Under the pieces are notes generated by a model. The model had not been told where the DNA came from and did no database searches. It worked only from the letters and a program-made list of their open reading frames with translations. A program made the translations under genes and the position numbers. A stretch of 64,000 nucleotides of DNA from Aeromonas sobria (GTDB lineage: Bacteria > Pseudomonadota > Gammaproteobacteria > Enterobacterales > Aeromonadaceae): positions 23,952 through 87,951 of the forward strand of contig NZ_CDBW01000018.1 of NCBI RefSeq assembly GCF_000820145.1, given 5' to 3'. Numbering within the stretch: the first letter of the stretch is position 1; the number at the start of each line of letters is the position of its first letter. Below are positions 1 to 7,759 of this stretch, piece after piece.

Positions 1-10
1 AGAGAGCAGT

Positions 11-646
11 ATGAAACACCCTATCCCGACAGTGACCCTGGTGGTCAAACGCATCATGGATCTGGCTGGTGCATCCCTTGGCTTGTTGCTGACGCTGCCG
101 CTGTGGCCCTTGATCATGCTGGCTATCCGCCTCGATAGTCCGGGTCCGGTGTTCTTTCGCCAATTACGGATTGGCCGCAGCCATGCCAGCCATACCGAGC
201 TGTTTTTTATGATCAAGTTTCGCACCATGCGCGCCGACGCCGAAGCGGGGACAGGCCCGGTCTGGTGTGGTAAAGGGGATAGCCGCATCACCCGCAGCGG
301 CGATTTTCTGCGTAAAACCCGGCTCGATGAGCTGCCGCAATTTCTCAATGTGCTCAAGGGAGAGATGTCGCTGATTGGCCCACGGCCAGAACGACCCGGC
401 ATCGCCAACCGGCTGGAAGATGCGGTGCCCTTCTTTATCGAACGCACCTATGAAGTGGCCCCCGGCATTACCGGTCTGGCGCAGGTCAATCAGGGCTATG
501 ATGAGTCACTCGATGACGTGCGCAGCAAGCTGGCCTTTGATCTGGCCTACTCGGTCGCCCTGCTCCACCCGTGGCGCTGGCTGGTGCAAGACCTCCAGAT
601 CATCGGCAAGACCATTGCCATCATGGTCGGCAAGAAGGGCCGCTGA
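11..646 (+). CDS. Bacterial sugar transferase (undecaprenyl-phosphate sugar phosphotransferase, SypR-like)
   Basis: A 211-residue initiating sugar-1-phosphate transferase of the WcaJ/WbaP C-terminal type, which loads the first sugar onto undecaprenyl phosphate at the inner membrane. Family marks seen: KRIMDLAGASLGLL then a hydrophobic hairpin (about 14-40), the DSPGPVFFRQ motif, the KFRTMRADAE motif, TRLDELPQFLNVLKGEMSLIGPRP around residues 105-130, and PGITGLAQV. It lacks the long N-terminal multi-TM domain of WcaJ, so it is the short catalytic form. It converges on the minus-strand exopolysaccharide operon and is followed by a strong terminator. In Vibrio syp the comparable enzyme is SypR; that assignment is inferred from context. 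Confidence 0.93.
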   Translation: MKHPIPTVTLVVKRIMDLAGASLGLLLTLPLWPLIMLAIRLDSPGPVFFRQLRIGRSHASHTELFFMIKFRTMRADAEAGTGPVWCGKGDSRITRSGDFLRKTRLDELPQFLNVLKGEMSLIGPRPERPGIANRLEDAVPFFIERTYEVAPGITGLAQVNQGYDESLDDVRSKLAFDLAYSVALLHPWRWLVQDLQIIGKTIAIMVGKKGR

Positions 647-708
647 CCCCCAACCCACTGGTGGATGCACGATCCCCACCAGCCACCACATCCCAACCAG
701 ATAGCGCT

Positions 709-737
709 GGCCATTGCTGATGCAATGGCCTTTTTCT
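709..737 (+). terminator. Rho-independent terminator of the sugar transferase gene
   Basis: Perfect 9-bp stem GGCCATTGC/GCAATGGCC with a 4-base loop at 709-730, followed by TTTTTCTT. It lies about 60 bases after the sugar transferase stop. Confidence 0.9.
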
Positions 738-1123
738 TGATCCCCTCGCAACCATGTAGCGCTATGGTGTCAGCCCCTTATCAACACAGCGTCCACCAAG
801 GGGCGGATGGCACGCTACCCGGGATGCTGCAGCACAGCCAGCCATCAACCAGCGGCGGTGCAACGCACCCGCCAAGGGAATCCCTAAATAGCCCGCTACC
901 CTCGATACCACAGCACCTTAAATCGGGGGCGTTGTGGAGGCTGTGGGCCTTCGCCACGCTGCGGCGGCACACTTCTGAGGCTGCGCACTTCTTCGGTTTC
1001 ACACGGCGGATCAAGTGCGATGGCACCTTCCGGTAGCCGTCTTTTACGGCAGGTGACAGCCCGTTAAGACGCCAGCCAATCAAGATCGCTGCGCACGCTC
1101 ATGGCTCATTACCTATTGCCCAT
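738..1123. other. Gene-free spacer between two convergent terminators
   Basis: About 390 bases without a convincing gene. Short open frames exist on both strands (for example 781-1083 minus) but their translations are Cys/Arg/Ser-rich and show no domain, ribosome site or family likeness. The stretch from about 900 to 1080 has an uneven, repeat-like composition and could be the remnant of a repetitive or mobile element, but nothing diagnostic is visible. Confidence 0.4.
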
Positions 1124-1150
1124 AAAAAAGCGAGTGGCCAGGCCACTCGC
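1124..1150 (-). terminator. Rho-independent terminator of the minus-strand polysaccharide operon
   Basis: Inverted repeat GCGAGTGGCC/GGCCACTCGC around 1130-1150. On the minus strand it is followed by six T residues. It lies just downstream of the glycosyltransferase stop at 1173. Confidence 0.9.
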
Positions 1151-1172
1151 ATTGGTCAATCTCACGGGCTGG

Positions 1173-2174
1173 TTAGAGGGGATAGAGCGCCAGAATATCA
1201 CTCACTCTGTGATTGACGCTGTAACCGCGCGCTATGGTTCTGCGCGCAGCCTGACTCATCCTGCCACGCACCACCTCATCACTGCGCAACCAATAATTGA
1301 CCAGTTCGGCCATGTCGTGCACATGGCCGGGCTCCACCAGCCAGCCATTGGACTTGTTATCAATCAGCTGCACCAGGCCACCCACCGCAAAGGTACAGAC
1401 CGGAATACCGTGGGCCATCGCCTCCAGCGCCACCAGCGGCAACCCCTCAAACCGGGAGGTGATACAGAGCAGATCAATATGGTGCCACTCGTTGGCCATT
1501 TGCCGAAAACCGTGGAGCTGTACACGGTCACCATATTGCTGCCACAAGTCATCTTTCAATGGCCCATCACCGTAGAGATGAAATTCGCCATCGGGACAGA
1601 GCGCCGCCAACTGGCAAAAGCTCGCAGGCCCCTTTTCAGCTGACAGTCTGCCAACAAACGCGATGCGATTGCCTTGCACCGATGCCGGCAACGCAGGCAT
1701 AGGCACGAAGTTGCTGATCACCGTGCTCGGCACTGGCAATCTGCGAGCAATCGCCTCACTCACTGCAATACAGGTCGCAAAACGCGCCGTGACCCGATCC
1801 AGCCAGCTGTAAAACTTCAGTAACCCCTGCCCCTCATCACCACTGTGAAAGGTGGAGACTACTGATTTTCCGCTGCACCAGGCGGTCAGACGACCGAGGA
1901 TCCCGGCCTTGTAACCATGGGTGTGCACCAGCACATCACCGGATTGGCTCGCCAACGTCTGCACAAAATCACGGCTGTTGCGACAGACCCGATAAGGCAG
2001 CCCCTGCTGCTTGAGCAGCGCAATAAAGGGGGTCATCCCGTGGTTGCTCACCAGCACTATGGTCGGGTTGAGGCCCCTGCTCAGCAGATCGCGCGCCAAA
2101 TGGGTAATGTGAACTTCGATCCCGCCTACTTGACGGGCATCGATAGCGAGCCAGATCGGCTGTGTTGGTAACAT
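1173..2174 (-). CDS. GT4-family glycosyltransferase of the exopolysaccharide locus
   Basis: A retaining GT-B glycosyltransferase (glycosyltransferase group 1) expected to add one sugar to the lipid-linked repeat unit in the cytoplasm. The N-terminal half has an ARQVGGIEVHITHLARDL acceptor-domain segment. The C-terminal half has VGRLSAEKGPASF and the E-x7-E nucleotide-sugar motif in FEGLPLVALEAMAHGIPV. The open frame runs back to 2234, but the ATG at 2174 has an AAGGAGG Shine-Dalgarno seven bases upstream, so 2174 (MLPTQPIW) is taken as the start, giving 333 residues. It is the last gene of the minus-strand operon, about 100 bases after the PP2C gene. The sugar specificity cannot be read from sequence. 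Confidence 0.9.
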   Translation of the reverse strand: MLPTQPIWLAIDARQVGGIEVHITHLARDLLSRGLNPTIVLVSNHGMTPFIALLKQQGLPYRVCRNSRDFVQTLASQSGDVLVHTHGYKAGILGRLTAWCSGKSVVSTFHSGDEGQGLLKFYSWLDRVTARFATCIAVSEAIARRLPVPSTVISNFVPMPALPASVQGNRIAFVGRLSAEKGPASFCQLAALCPDGEFHLYGDGPLKDDLWQQYGDRVQLHGFRQMANEWHHIDLLCITSRFEGLPLVALEAMAHGIPVCTFAVGGLVQLIDNKSNGWLVEPGHVHDMAELVNYWLRSDEVVRGRMSQAARRTIARGYSVNHRVSDILALYPL

Positions 2175-2275
2175 AAGCGCCCTCCTTGTGTGGCTCCACG
2201 CCATGTGCAACATGGCGACTGCGTACTCCTGCATAGATGCATAGAGCGGGCCAGCAACACCAAGGAAGGGCAGGA

Positions 2276-3766
2276 TCAGGCGGCGGGATAAGCGAGCAGT
2301 AACAGGGTCATATCATCCAGCGCGGCCCCCTCGGCACGCTCATCAAACCAGTTGGCAATACGCTGGGCCAGCCGCTCCAGGCTCGGCTCGGGCGTCAGGC
2401 ACAATGTCCGCAATTGATCTTCCCACTGCTGGCGCTCGCTGGCATCACGGCTATCGAGCAAGCCGTCGGTCCAGAACAGCAAGCGCTCTCCCGGTTTAAG
2501 CTGACGCTGATTGGTCACAAAATGGGGATCCGGGCGTAAACCGGGCAAGGGGCCGGTCACCCCGACCTGACGCACCGAGCCCGGCCCGATCAGCCAGGGG
2601 GCAGGATGACCGGCACTGGCCCACTGCACCCGCCCCTCGTCACCCAGCTCGATACACAAGGTGGTAAGCAGGGTGGCCCCCAGCAAGGGGTCACTGTGGA
2701 CCGCGTTGGACAAAATGGTCAGCAAGCGTGCGGGGGCGCGCTCCAGATCGTGCGCGGTCAGCAAACCACGCAAATAACCGGCATAGGCATGGGCAAAAAA
2801 CTTGGCTTCCGCATCGTGGCCCATCACATCCCCAAGCCACAGCACCCGATCTTTGACCAGTAGAAAGTCCCCGCCCCCCACGGTGGCCGCGCGGGTTTGC
2901 AACGCCAGCGGGTATCCGTTTATCGAGGTGGCGGGCAATAACGGACGCAGCGCCGAGGTCATCCGCTGATCAAGCTGCTCGCCCCATTGCGATTTGAGCT
3001 GCAGCGAGCGTTGCAGCACCCGCGAAACCGCCATCAACAAGTCCTGCTTGGTGATAGGTTTGACCAGAAAATCGTCGATACCCAAGGCACCGGCACGACT
3101 CTGGGTCCATTGATCCTGATGGCCGGTGAGAAAAATAAAGGGAACCCCCTTCATCTTGGGATCTTTCATCAGCTGCTGACGCAGCGCAAAACCGTCGATA
3201 CCTTCCATCTCGATATCGGACAGCACTATGGCGGGCGGCTGTCTTCCCAATACCTGCAAGGCCGCGTCGGGATCTGCATAGGATTCGACCCGGTAGTGCT
3301 CCTGCAGATAAGCAGTGAGCAGGGCGCGCATCACCTTGTCATCATCAATGACGGCAATCACGGGTAACGCCTTGATCACCGCATGAGGGCGCAGGGTGAC
3401 CCGATTGCGCTCCCCCTCGCGGGCAAAGCACACCTCGGCAAACAGCTGGTGTACCAGGGCGAGTCCATAGCCTCCCTCTTGCAGCTCATCGGGCAACGGC
3501 ATAGCGCTAAGGATGGGCTGGGGCCCGCCATCGTCCTCCAACAACAGGATCAAGCCCTGCTCGTCTTGTTTCAGGGTGAGCCACAGCTGAGTGGCAGGCG
3601 GCATGGCATGGCGGACAATATTGGTCGCCAGTTCACTGAAACAGAGCAGCCAGTTGGCTTGCTCTTGCTGGGACACCTGAAACAGGGACAACCCTTGTGC
3701 CAGCCGGTGGCGCAGTTCACGCACCGCTTGCAAGCTGGCAGGGGCAGATCGCAACCAATCATCCAT
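2276..3766 (-). CDS. RsbW-like kinase / receiver / PP2C (SpoIIE) phosphatase three-domain regulator, SypE-like
   Basis: A 496-residue partner-switching regulator. Residues about 1-128 form an RsbW-type HATPase (N-box around ELATNIVRHA at 45-54, a GGYGLALV segment near 98). Residues 136-250 are a receiver with DDD at 141-143, phospho-acceptor D184 in LSDIEMEGIDG and K236 in VKP. Residues about 285-494 are a PP2C/SpoIIE phosphatase with metal-binding GGGD (297-300), GDVMGHD (312-318), SAGHP, TDGLLD and DDMTLLL. This domain order is that of Vibrio fischeri SypE, which both phosphorylates and dephosphorylates the STAS protein SypA. A STAS protein is encoded at the head of the same operon. The SypE role is inference from architecture and gene order. 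Confidence 0.9.
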   Translation of the reverse strand: MDDWLRSAPASLQAVRELRHRLAQGLSLFQVSQQEQANWLLCFSELATNIVRHAMPPATQLWLTLKQDEQGLILLLEDDGGPQPILSAMPLPDELQEGGYGLALVHQLFAEVCFAREGERNRVTLRPHAVIKALPVIAVIDDDKVMRALLTAYLQEHYRVESYADPDAALQVLGRQPPAIVLSDIEMEGIDGFALRQQLMKDPKMKGVPFIFLTGHQDQWTQSRAGALGIDDFLVKPITKQDLLMAVSRVLQRSLQLKSQWGEQLDQRMTSALRPLLPATSINGYPLALQTRAATVGGGDFLLVKDRVLWLGDVMGHDAEAKFFAHAYAGYLRGLLTAHDLERAPARLLTILSNAVHSDPLLGATLLTTLCIELGDEGRVQWASAGHPAPWLIGPGSVRQVGVTGPLPGLRPDPHFVTNQRQLKPGERLLFWTDGLLDSRDASERQQWEDQLRTLCLTPEPSLERLAQRIANWFDERAEGAALDDMTLLLLAYPAA

Positions 3767-3824
3767 ACACGCTATCCATCAGCCATCTCCAGACACACTC
3801 GCCACCCGCTCCTACTGCACCCGA

Positions 3825-4493
3825 TCAGATCCGGAAGTTAAGTAGCGAACTGCGACGACACCAGCGTTTAAGCCATTCGGTCACCCGGTTACTGGGCAGC
3901 CGGTTGAGTTCCCGCAGGATCTCGCTGGCCAGGCCCGGATTGAGCTTGTCGTTATAAACCGCCCCCACCAGATTGGCGTCGGCCCGCGTAAGTTTATCCA
4001 CCGCACTCTGCACGGAGCTGGTCGGCGTGACCCCGGCCAACACCACCAGCAACGCCCCGTCACAGGCGCCACACACCTGGTCGGCAGGAATGTTGCCCCG
4101 ATTGAGGGCATTAAGGGGGGAGGTATCGAAGATCACCACATCATAATGTTCGAACCAGCGCTGCAGCAGTTGGCGCAAGGTATCTTTGTTGCGAAACGCC
4201 ATCAAATCTTTACCGGGTGCGGGCAACAGTGAGAGCGAACGACCATGCGCTACCGGCTCGGGCACATCGTTGGGCCCCCAGGAGAGCGCCGTCGCACGCC
4301 CCGGATGATAAAGATTGAGATCCACCAGCAGGGTGCGAAGTCCATCGGCCTCTGCTCGTCTGGCCAGCGCATCGCAGATAGAACTGACCCCTTCCCCCCC
4401 TTCGGCAGAGGTAATGGCCAGCGAGCGTATTCCCCGGGCGAGAGTCGCCGCATAGAGCGACTCCAGCTCGAGATATTGAATGGGGATGCTCAT
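3825..4493 (-). CDS. BY-kinase/CpsD-like ATPase with a degenerate Walker A, SypD position
   Basis: A 222-residue cytosolic P-loop protein of the CpsD/CapB/Wzc-C family, which controls chain length and export of polysaccharide. The fold marks are LAITSAEGGEGVSS (residues 25-38), LLVDLNLYHPG (Walker A') and VVIFDTSPLNAL (Walker B, about 119-130). The canonical P-loop GxGK(S/T) reads GEGVSS here: the lysine is replaced by valine at residue 36, so ATP use is doubtful. No C-terminal tyrosine cluster is seen. The ATG at 4493 sits one base after the exporter's stop (TGA-T-ATG), suggesting coupled translation. The longer open frame to 4658 runs through the exporter gene and is not a real start. Confidence 0.83.
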   Translation of the reverse strand: MSIPIQYLELESLYAATLARGIRSLAITSAEGGEGVSSICDALARRAEADGLRTLLVDLNLYHPGRATALSWGPNDVPEPVAHGRSLSLLPAPGKDLMAFRNKDTLRQLLQRWFEHYDVVIFDTSPLNALNRGNIPADQVCGACDGALLVVLAGVTPTSSVQSAVDKLTRADANLVGAVYNDKLNPGLASEILRELNRLPSNRVTEWLKRWCRRSSLLNFRI

Positions 4494-4494
4494 A

Positions 4495-6600
4495 TCAAAG
4501 CGTCCCGACCAGCGCCACCACCGAGATCGTGGTGAGAATATCCCGCATCCCATCCATGAAAATCGCCCAGTTGCTGCTCTTGCTGTCAGGGATAAAGACG
4601 GTGTCACCTGCGCGCAGCACCGGCAACTGACTAAAGTCGGGCTCCTTGGCAAAGCCATCGAGATCGAAGCTGCGGGCCTGATCCCCCTGCCCGCTGGCGG
4701 CCATGTTGATCACCACGATCTTCTTGATATAGGCGGTATTGGTCGGGCCACCGGCCTCAGCCAGTAGATCCAGCAGGGTCATGGAGGAGTCAAAACGGTA
4801 GCGACCGGGGCGGGCGATGGCCCCCAGTACCCGAATGGTGTTCTCCTTGGGTTCATCCAGCCAGGGGCGATTCTTCTCTGGCAGGTAAATGGAGTCGCCC
4901 GGCATCACCTTGGGCAGCAAGGTTTCATCACCGGTTTCAAAGTACATGGCAAGGTCGAGCTTGCTGACCCGCGCCGTGCTGCCATTGCGGTGAGCAATGC
5001 GCACATTGCGCAGATCGGCGGCCGCCGTTGGCCCATCGGCAGCCGACAAGATATCGATGAACCCCAGCTGGTCATTAAAGGCATAACGCCCCGGCGCGCC
5101 GACCTGGCCGAAGATATAGATGGAGCTGTCCGGTGACTGGCGCACCCATTGGGATTTGTTATCGCTGGGATCGGTGGGCAGCTCGGGGATCATGATGGTG
5201 AACCCGGCACGGATCCGGGGCAGGCTGGCCAGCGCCCCGCCCTGATGGAGAAACTTGTCGAGATCAAACAGGGTCGGCGTGGCCTGGCCCCCCTCGGAGG
5301 TGAGGATCTGGACTTTGGCGATATCGGCCCGCTCGCTGGGGCCACCGGCGTGGGCAATCAGATCCAGCAGCGACATCTCATCAGACCATTCATAACGACC
5401 CGGGATACGCACCGCCCCCATCACCATCACCGCCCGTCCGGGCGCCACTTTTAACCAGGACTTCTCGTTAATGTCGGTCTTCTCCGGCACAAAGATCGCG
5501 TCACCGGGTTTTATTTGTGGCAGCGCCTTTTGCAGGCCCTCGGTATAAGCCTGCAGATCAATGGGCTCCACACTGCCATCGGTGCGCAGCAAGCGGATTT
5601 GGCGACTCTCGGCATAGCGGGTCGGGCCACCGGCATTGGCCAGAATATCGAGGAAGGAGTCCCCTTCCCGCCCCTCATAGGCGCCGGGTTTGAACACCTC
5701 GCCCATGATGTAGATGGTGCGGGCACCGCGTTTGATCTGCTCTTCATCCTTGGGCACGAAGATGGTGGCGCCCGGTGCCAGATTGGGCAGCAGCTTGTTG
5801 TTGCCGGAGTCGAGATAGGCTTTGAGATCGAACAGCTCGGGGGCATCGCCATTGATCACCCGGATCCGCTCCACCCCGGCAAAACGGGTCACACCGCCCG
5901 CCCGCATCAGCAGATCCACGATGGAGTTGCCACTTTTGAAACTGAAGGCGCCGGGGCTGTTGACCTCACCAAACACCTTGATCGCCTTGCCGGTATCGCC
6001 ATCCCCGCCCGCCGCCAGGGTCGCCGCATCAAAATCGATCTGTACGTTGCCAATCAACGGGGAGGCAGGCACGAACACCACATCAAGGGATTGCAGCGGT
6101 GGCAACACGCTGGCATCGCCGGTATCGAGGTAACGCTTGTAGTCAAAACTCGAGACCGTGCTGCCACGGCGAACTTGCATATTGTTGAGCTGGGCCCCGG
6201 GCACCAGACCGCCAGCGGCATCGAGGGCCATCTGCACGTTGCCATCGGGGGCCAAATCATAACTGCCGGGTTTTTTGACATAGCCCATCACGCTGATCAG
6301 CAGCCGCTTCTCCAGCAAGGTGACGGTCAATTGAGAGAGGTTGTTGTAAACCGGTGTGAGGGCGCTGCGGATCAGCTCATCCGCCTGTGGCAGAGTCTTC
6401 CCCCCCACTACCACAGTGCCAACTTCAGGTAGCGTAATCTCCCCTTGCTTGTTGATCTGGAAAGGCTGATCAAAGGCAGGCTCGCCGGGTTGCACTATGG
6501 CCAGCCGATCACCGGGAGCGAGTAAGGTGGAAGCCAGTAACGGGCTAGTAAATAGCAGCAAGAAAAAACCGATCAATCCTTCGATAGCGCCCCGTTTCAT
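4495..6600 (-). CDS. Polysaccharide export outer-membrane protein with six SLBB repeats, SypC-like
   Basis: A 701-residue periplasmic/outer-membrane export protein. It has a signal peptide (GLIGFFLLLFTSPLLAS), a Poly_export domain (LAPGDRLAIVQPG to about residue 80), then six SLBB units. Each has a V/I-x-G-x-V-x-x-PG-x-[YF] entry (VMGYVKKPGSY, VFGEVNSPGAF, IMGEVFKPGAY, VMGAVRIPGRY, IFGQVGAPGRY, VLGAIARPGRY), starting near residues 102, 207, 295, 390, 494 and 588. There is a C-terminal hydrophobic segment. No lipobox cysteine is present, unlike Wza, which has fewer SLBB units. Two ATGs lie at 6606 and 6600; AAAAGG spaced six bases from 6600 favours the second. It is third in the operon, where Vibrio has sypC. 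Confidence 0.92.
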   Translation of the reverse strand: MKRGAIEGLIGFFLLLFTSPLLASTLLAPGDRLAIVQPGEPAFDQPFQINKQGEITLPEVGTVVVGGKTLPQADELIRSALTPVYNNLSQLTVTLLEKRLLISVMGYVKKPGSYDLAPDGNVQMALDAAGGLVPGAQLNNMQVRRGSTVSSFDYKRYLDTGDASVLPPLQSLDVVFVPASPLIGNVQIDFDAATLAAGGDGDTGKAIKVFGEVNSPGAFSFKSGNSIVDLLMRAGGVTRFAGVERIRVINGDAPELFDLKAYLDSGNNKLLPNLAPGATIFVPKDEEQIKRGARTIYIMGEVFKPGAYEGREGDSFLDILANAGGPTRYAESRQIRLLRTDGSVEPIDLQAYTEGLQKALPQIKPGDAIFVPEKTDINEKSWLKVAPGRAVMVMGAVRIPGRYEWSDEMSLLDLIAHAGGPSERADIAKVQILTSEGGQATPTLFDLDKFLHQGGALASLPRIRAGFTIMIPELPTDPSDNKSQWVRQSPDSSIYIFGQVGAPGRYAFNDQLGFIDILSAADGPTAAADLRNVRIAHRNGSTARVSKLDLAMYFETGDETLLPKVMPGDSIYLPEKNRPWLDEPKENTIRVLGAIARPGRYRFDSSMTLLDLLAEAGGPTNTAYIKKIVVINMAASGQGDQARSFDLDGFAKEPDFSQLPVLRAGDTVFIPDSKSSNWAIFMDGMRDILTTISVVALVGTL

Positions 6601-6618
6601 AGACATCCTTTTTGTCTG

Positions 6619-7035
6619 TTACGTTTGCCCCCATTGTCGCAAGGGGAGCCCTGACCAATCAGTGCTACAGCCCGCAACGGTGGTTTGTTGCAGCCGCAAA
6701 CGTACTTTTTGTAGTGACTGTGCCAACACAGTCTGACGCCAACCGACCTCAGACCAGAGCCGACCATGCATATCCCGTTCGATATCAATGCGTTGTAATT
6801 GTAATTGTTTAAGCTCAGCAGGCATACACTCCCTTAGATGAGATTGCTGTAACTGCACAATCTGCGAATCCAGGGTCTTCTGAGCCTCATCATAACGAGA
6901 CCAGACTTTTCGTTCATCCTCATTCACCGGAATACGCGTCGGTCTTACCTCGGCCAGTCCGCCGTAACCCGCAGGTGGCCACTGAGTACAACCCGACAGC
7001 ATGATAGATGACAGCAATAGCCCCCATCGTTTCAT
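6619..7035 (-). CDS. Small outer-membrane lipoprotein, unknown function
   Basis: A 138-residue protein with a lipoprotein signal (MKRWGLLLSSIMLSGC, lipobox LSGC with Cys16) followed by a mature part rich in Gln, Leu and Arg that should be largely helical (residues about 45-115). No known domain is recognised. Its ATG overlaps the stop of the upstream STAS gene by four bases (ATGA), and it stands between that gene and the exporter, where Vibrio syp has the OmpA-type gene sypB. It shows no OmpA motif, so it is positional at best. A structural role near the export channel is a guess. Confidence 0.8.
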   Translation of the reverse strand: MKRWGLLLSSIMLSGCTQWPPAGYGGLAEVRPTRIPVNEDERKVWSRYDEAQKTLDSQIVQLQQSHLRECMPAELKQLQLQRIDIERDMHGRLWSEVGWRQTVLAQSLQKVRLRLQQTTVAGCSTDWSGLPLRQWGQT

Positions 7036-7382
7036 GATGCGGCCGCCATCATGTTACGAGCACGCATATAGGTTTTGAGCGTGTCATGACAAGGGATCAC
7101 CCTGTCTATATGTAACATTTCCAACAGGTCGTGGGGTTGACCTGGCCCACAAACAAGGGCCATCTGATGCCCGTTCATAATCAGTCTTTTATAGAGAAAA
7201 ACCAATGCCCCGATCCCTGACGAGTCGATAAAATGCACATCGCTGATATCTGCCAACACATTGCCGTGATAGGTAGCCAGCTCCTCGAACAACGGACGCA
7301 ACGCACTGACCGCCATCGCATCGAACTCATTTTCCAGTACCACAACCTGAGTGTCATTAAGGGTGTAAGTCATACTTTCCAT
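7032..7382 (-). CDS. STAS-domain anti-sigma factor antagonist, SypA-like
   Basis: A 116-residue single STAS domain of the SpoIIAA/RsbV type, a cytoplasmic switch whose partner binding depends on serine phosphorylation. The signature FIDSSGIGALVFLYKRL is at residues 51-67, with S54 as the likely phosphosite after D53. The ATG at 7382 has AAGGAG six bases upstream. It is the first gene of the operon and overlaps the lipoprotein gene by ATGA. A matching RsbW-kinase/PP2C protein is encoded four genes downstream, giving kinase, phosphatase and substrate in one operon, as for SypE/SypA. A sigma-54-like promoter lies about 70 bases upstream. Confidence 0.93.
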   Translation of the reverse strand: MESMTYTLNDTQVVVLENEFDAMAVSALRPLFEELATYHGNVLADISDVHFIDSSGIGALVFLYKRLIMNGHQMALVCGPGQPHDLLEMLHIDRVIPCHDTLKTYMRARNMMAAAS

Positions 7383-7759
7383 GGTTAACTCCTTGTCTAT
7401 ATCCCGGACTGTTCACTGTCATCGCACCCGCCACGTTGCAGCTGTCGTGTTGCAAGTGTTATGCCGAGTCCAGATTAGTCGACCGGATAGCCCGTCATGC
7501 TCTCCATATGGTACTCCCCCCACCCTACTCTTTACACATTCAAACCCAATTTCAGTTACCAATTTGCAACAAGACTGCGTATTACCTTGCAAACTGCAAC
7601 GACAACTGTCACCAAAGACCACAGATAGACTTAACTCGCCTTAAAAATGCGGTGATACACGTGATATGTAACTCGGCCCGAGTTTTGCTTTCCTCCTGTT
7701 ACCGGGAGCAACAGTGGTTGTTCTGCGTGTCATCATCGAACAGGTTCAAGGAGGATGTT
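7383..7759. other. Divergent promoter region between the polysaccharide operon and the sensor-kinase operon
   Basis: A 377-base AT-richer spacer with no gene. It contains the sigma-54-like element at 7451-7466 for the minus operon. Several TTGCAA-type motifs lie at about 7561-7600 and could be activator sites. A short hairpin AACTCG/CGAGTT followed by TTGCTTT lies near 7670. The strong AAGGAGG before 7760 serves the plus-strand gene. Confidence 0.5.
7451..7466 (-). promoter_or_regulatory. Putative sigma-54 promoter of the STAS/exporter operon
   Basis: On the minus strand the sequence reads CGGCAT-AACAC-TTGCA. Against the consensus TGGCAC-N5-TTGCA it matches 4 of 6 bases at -24 and all 5 at -12, with the invariant GG and GC ten bases apart. 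It lies about 70 bases upstream of the STAS start. The Vibrio syp promoters are sigma-54 dependent and driven by SypG; no such activator gene is in this window. Confidence 0.5.
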
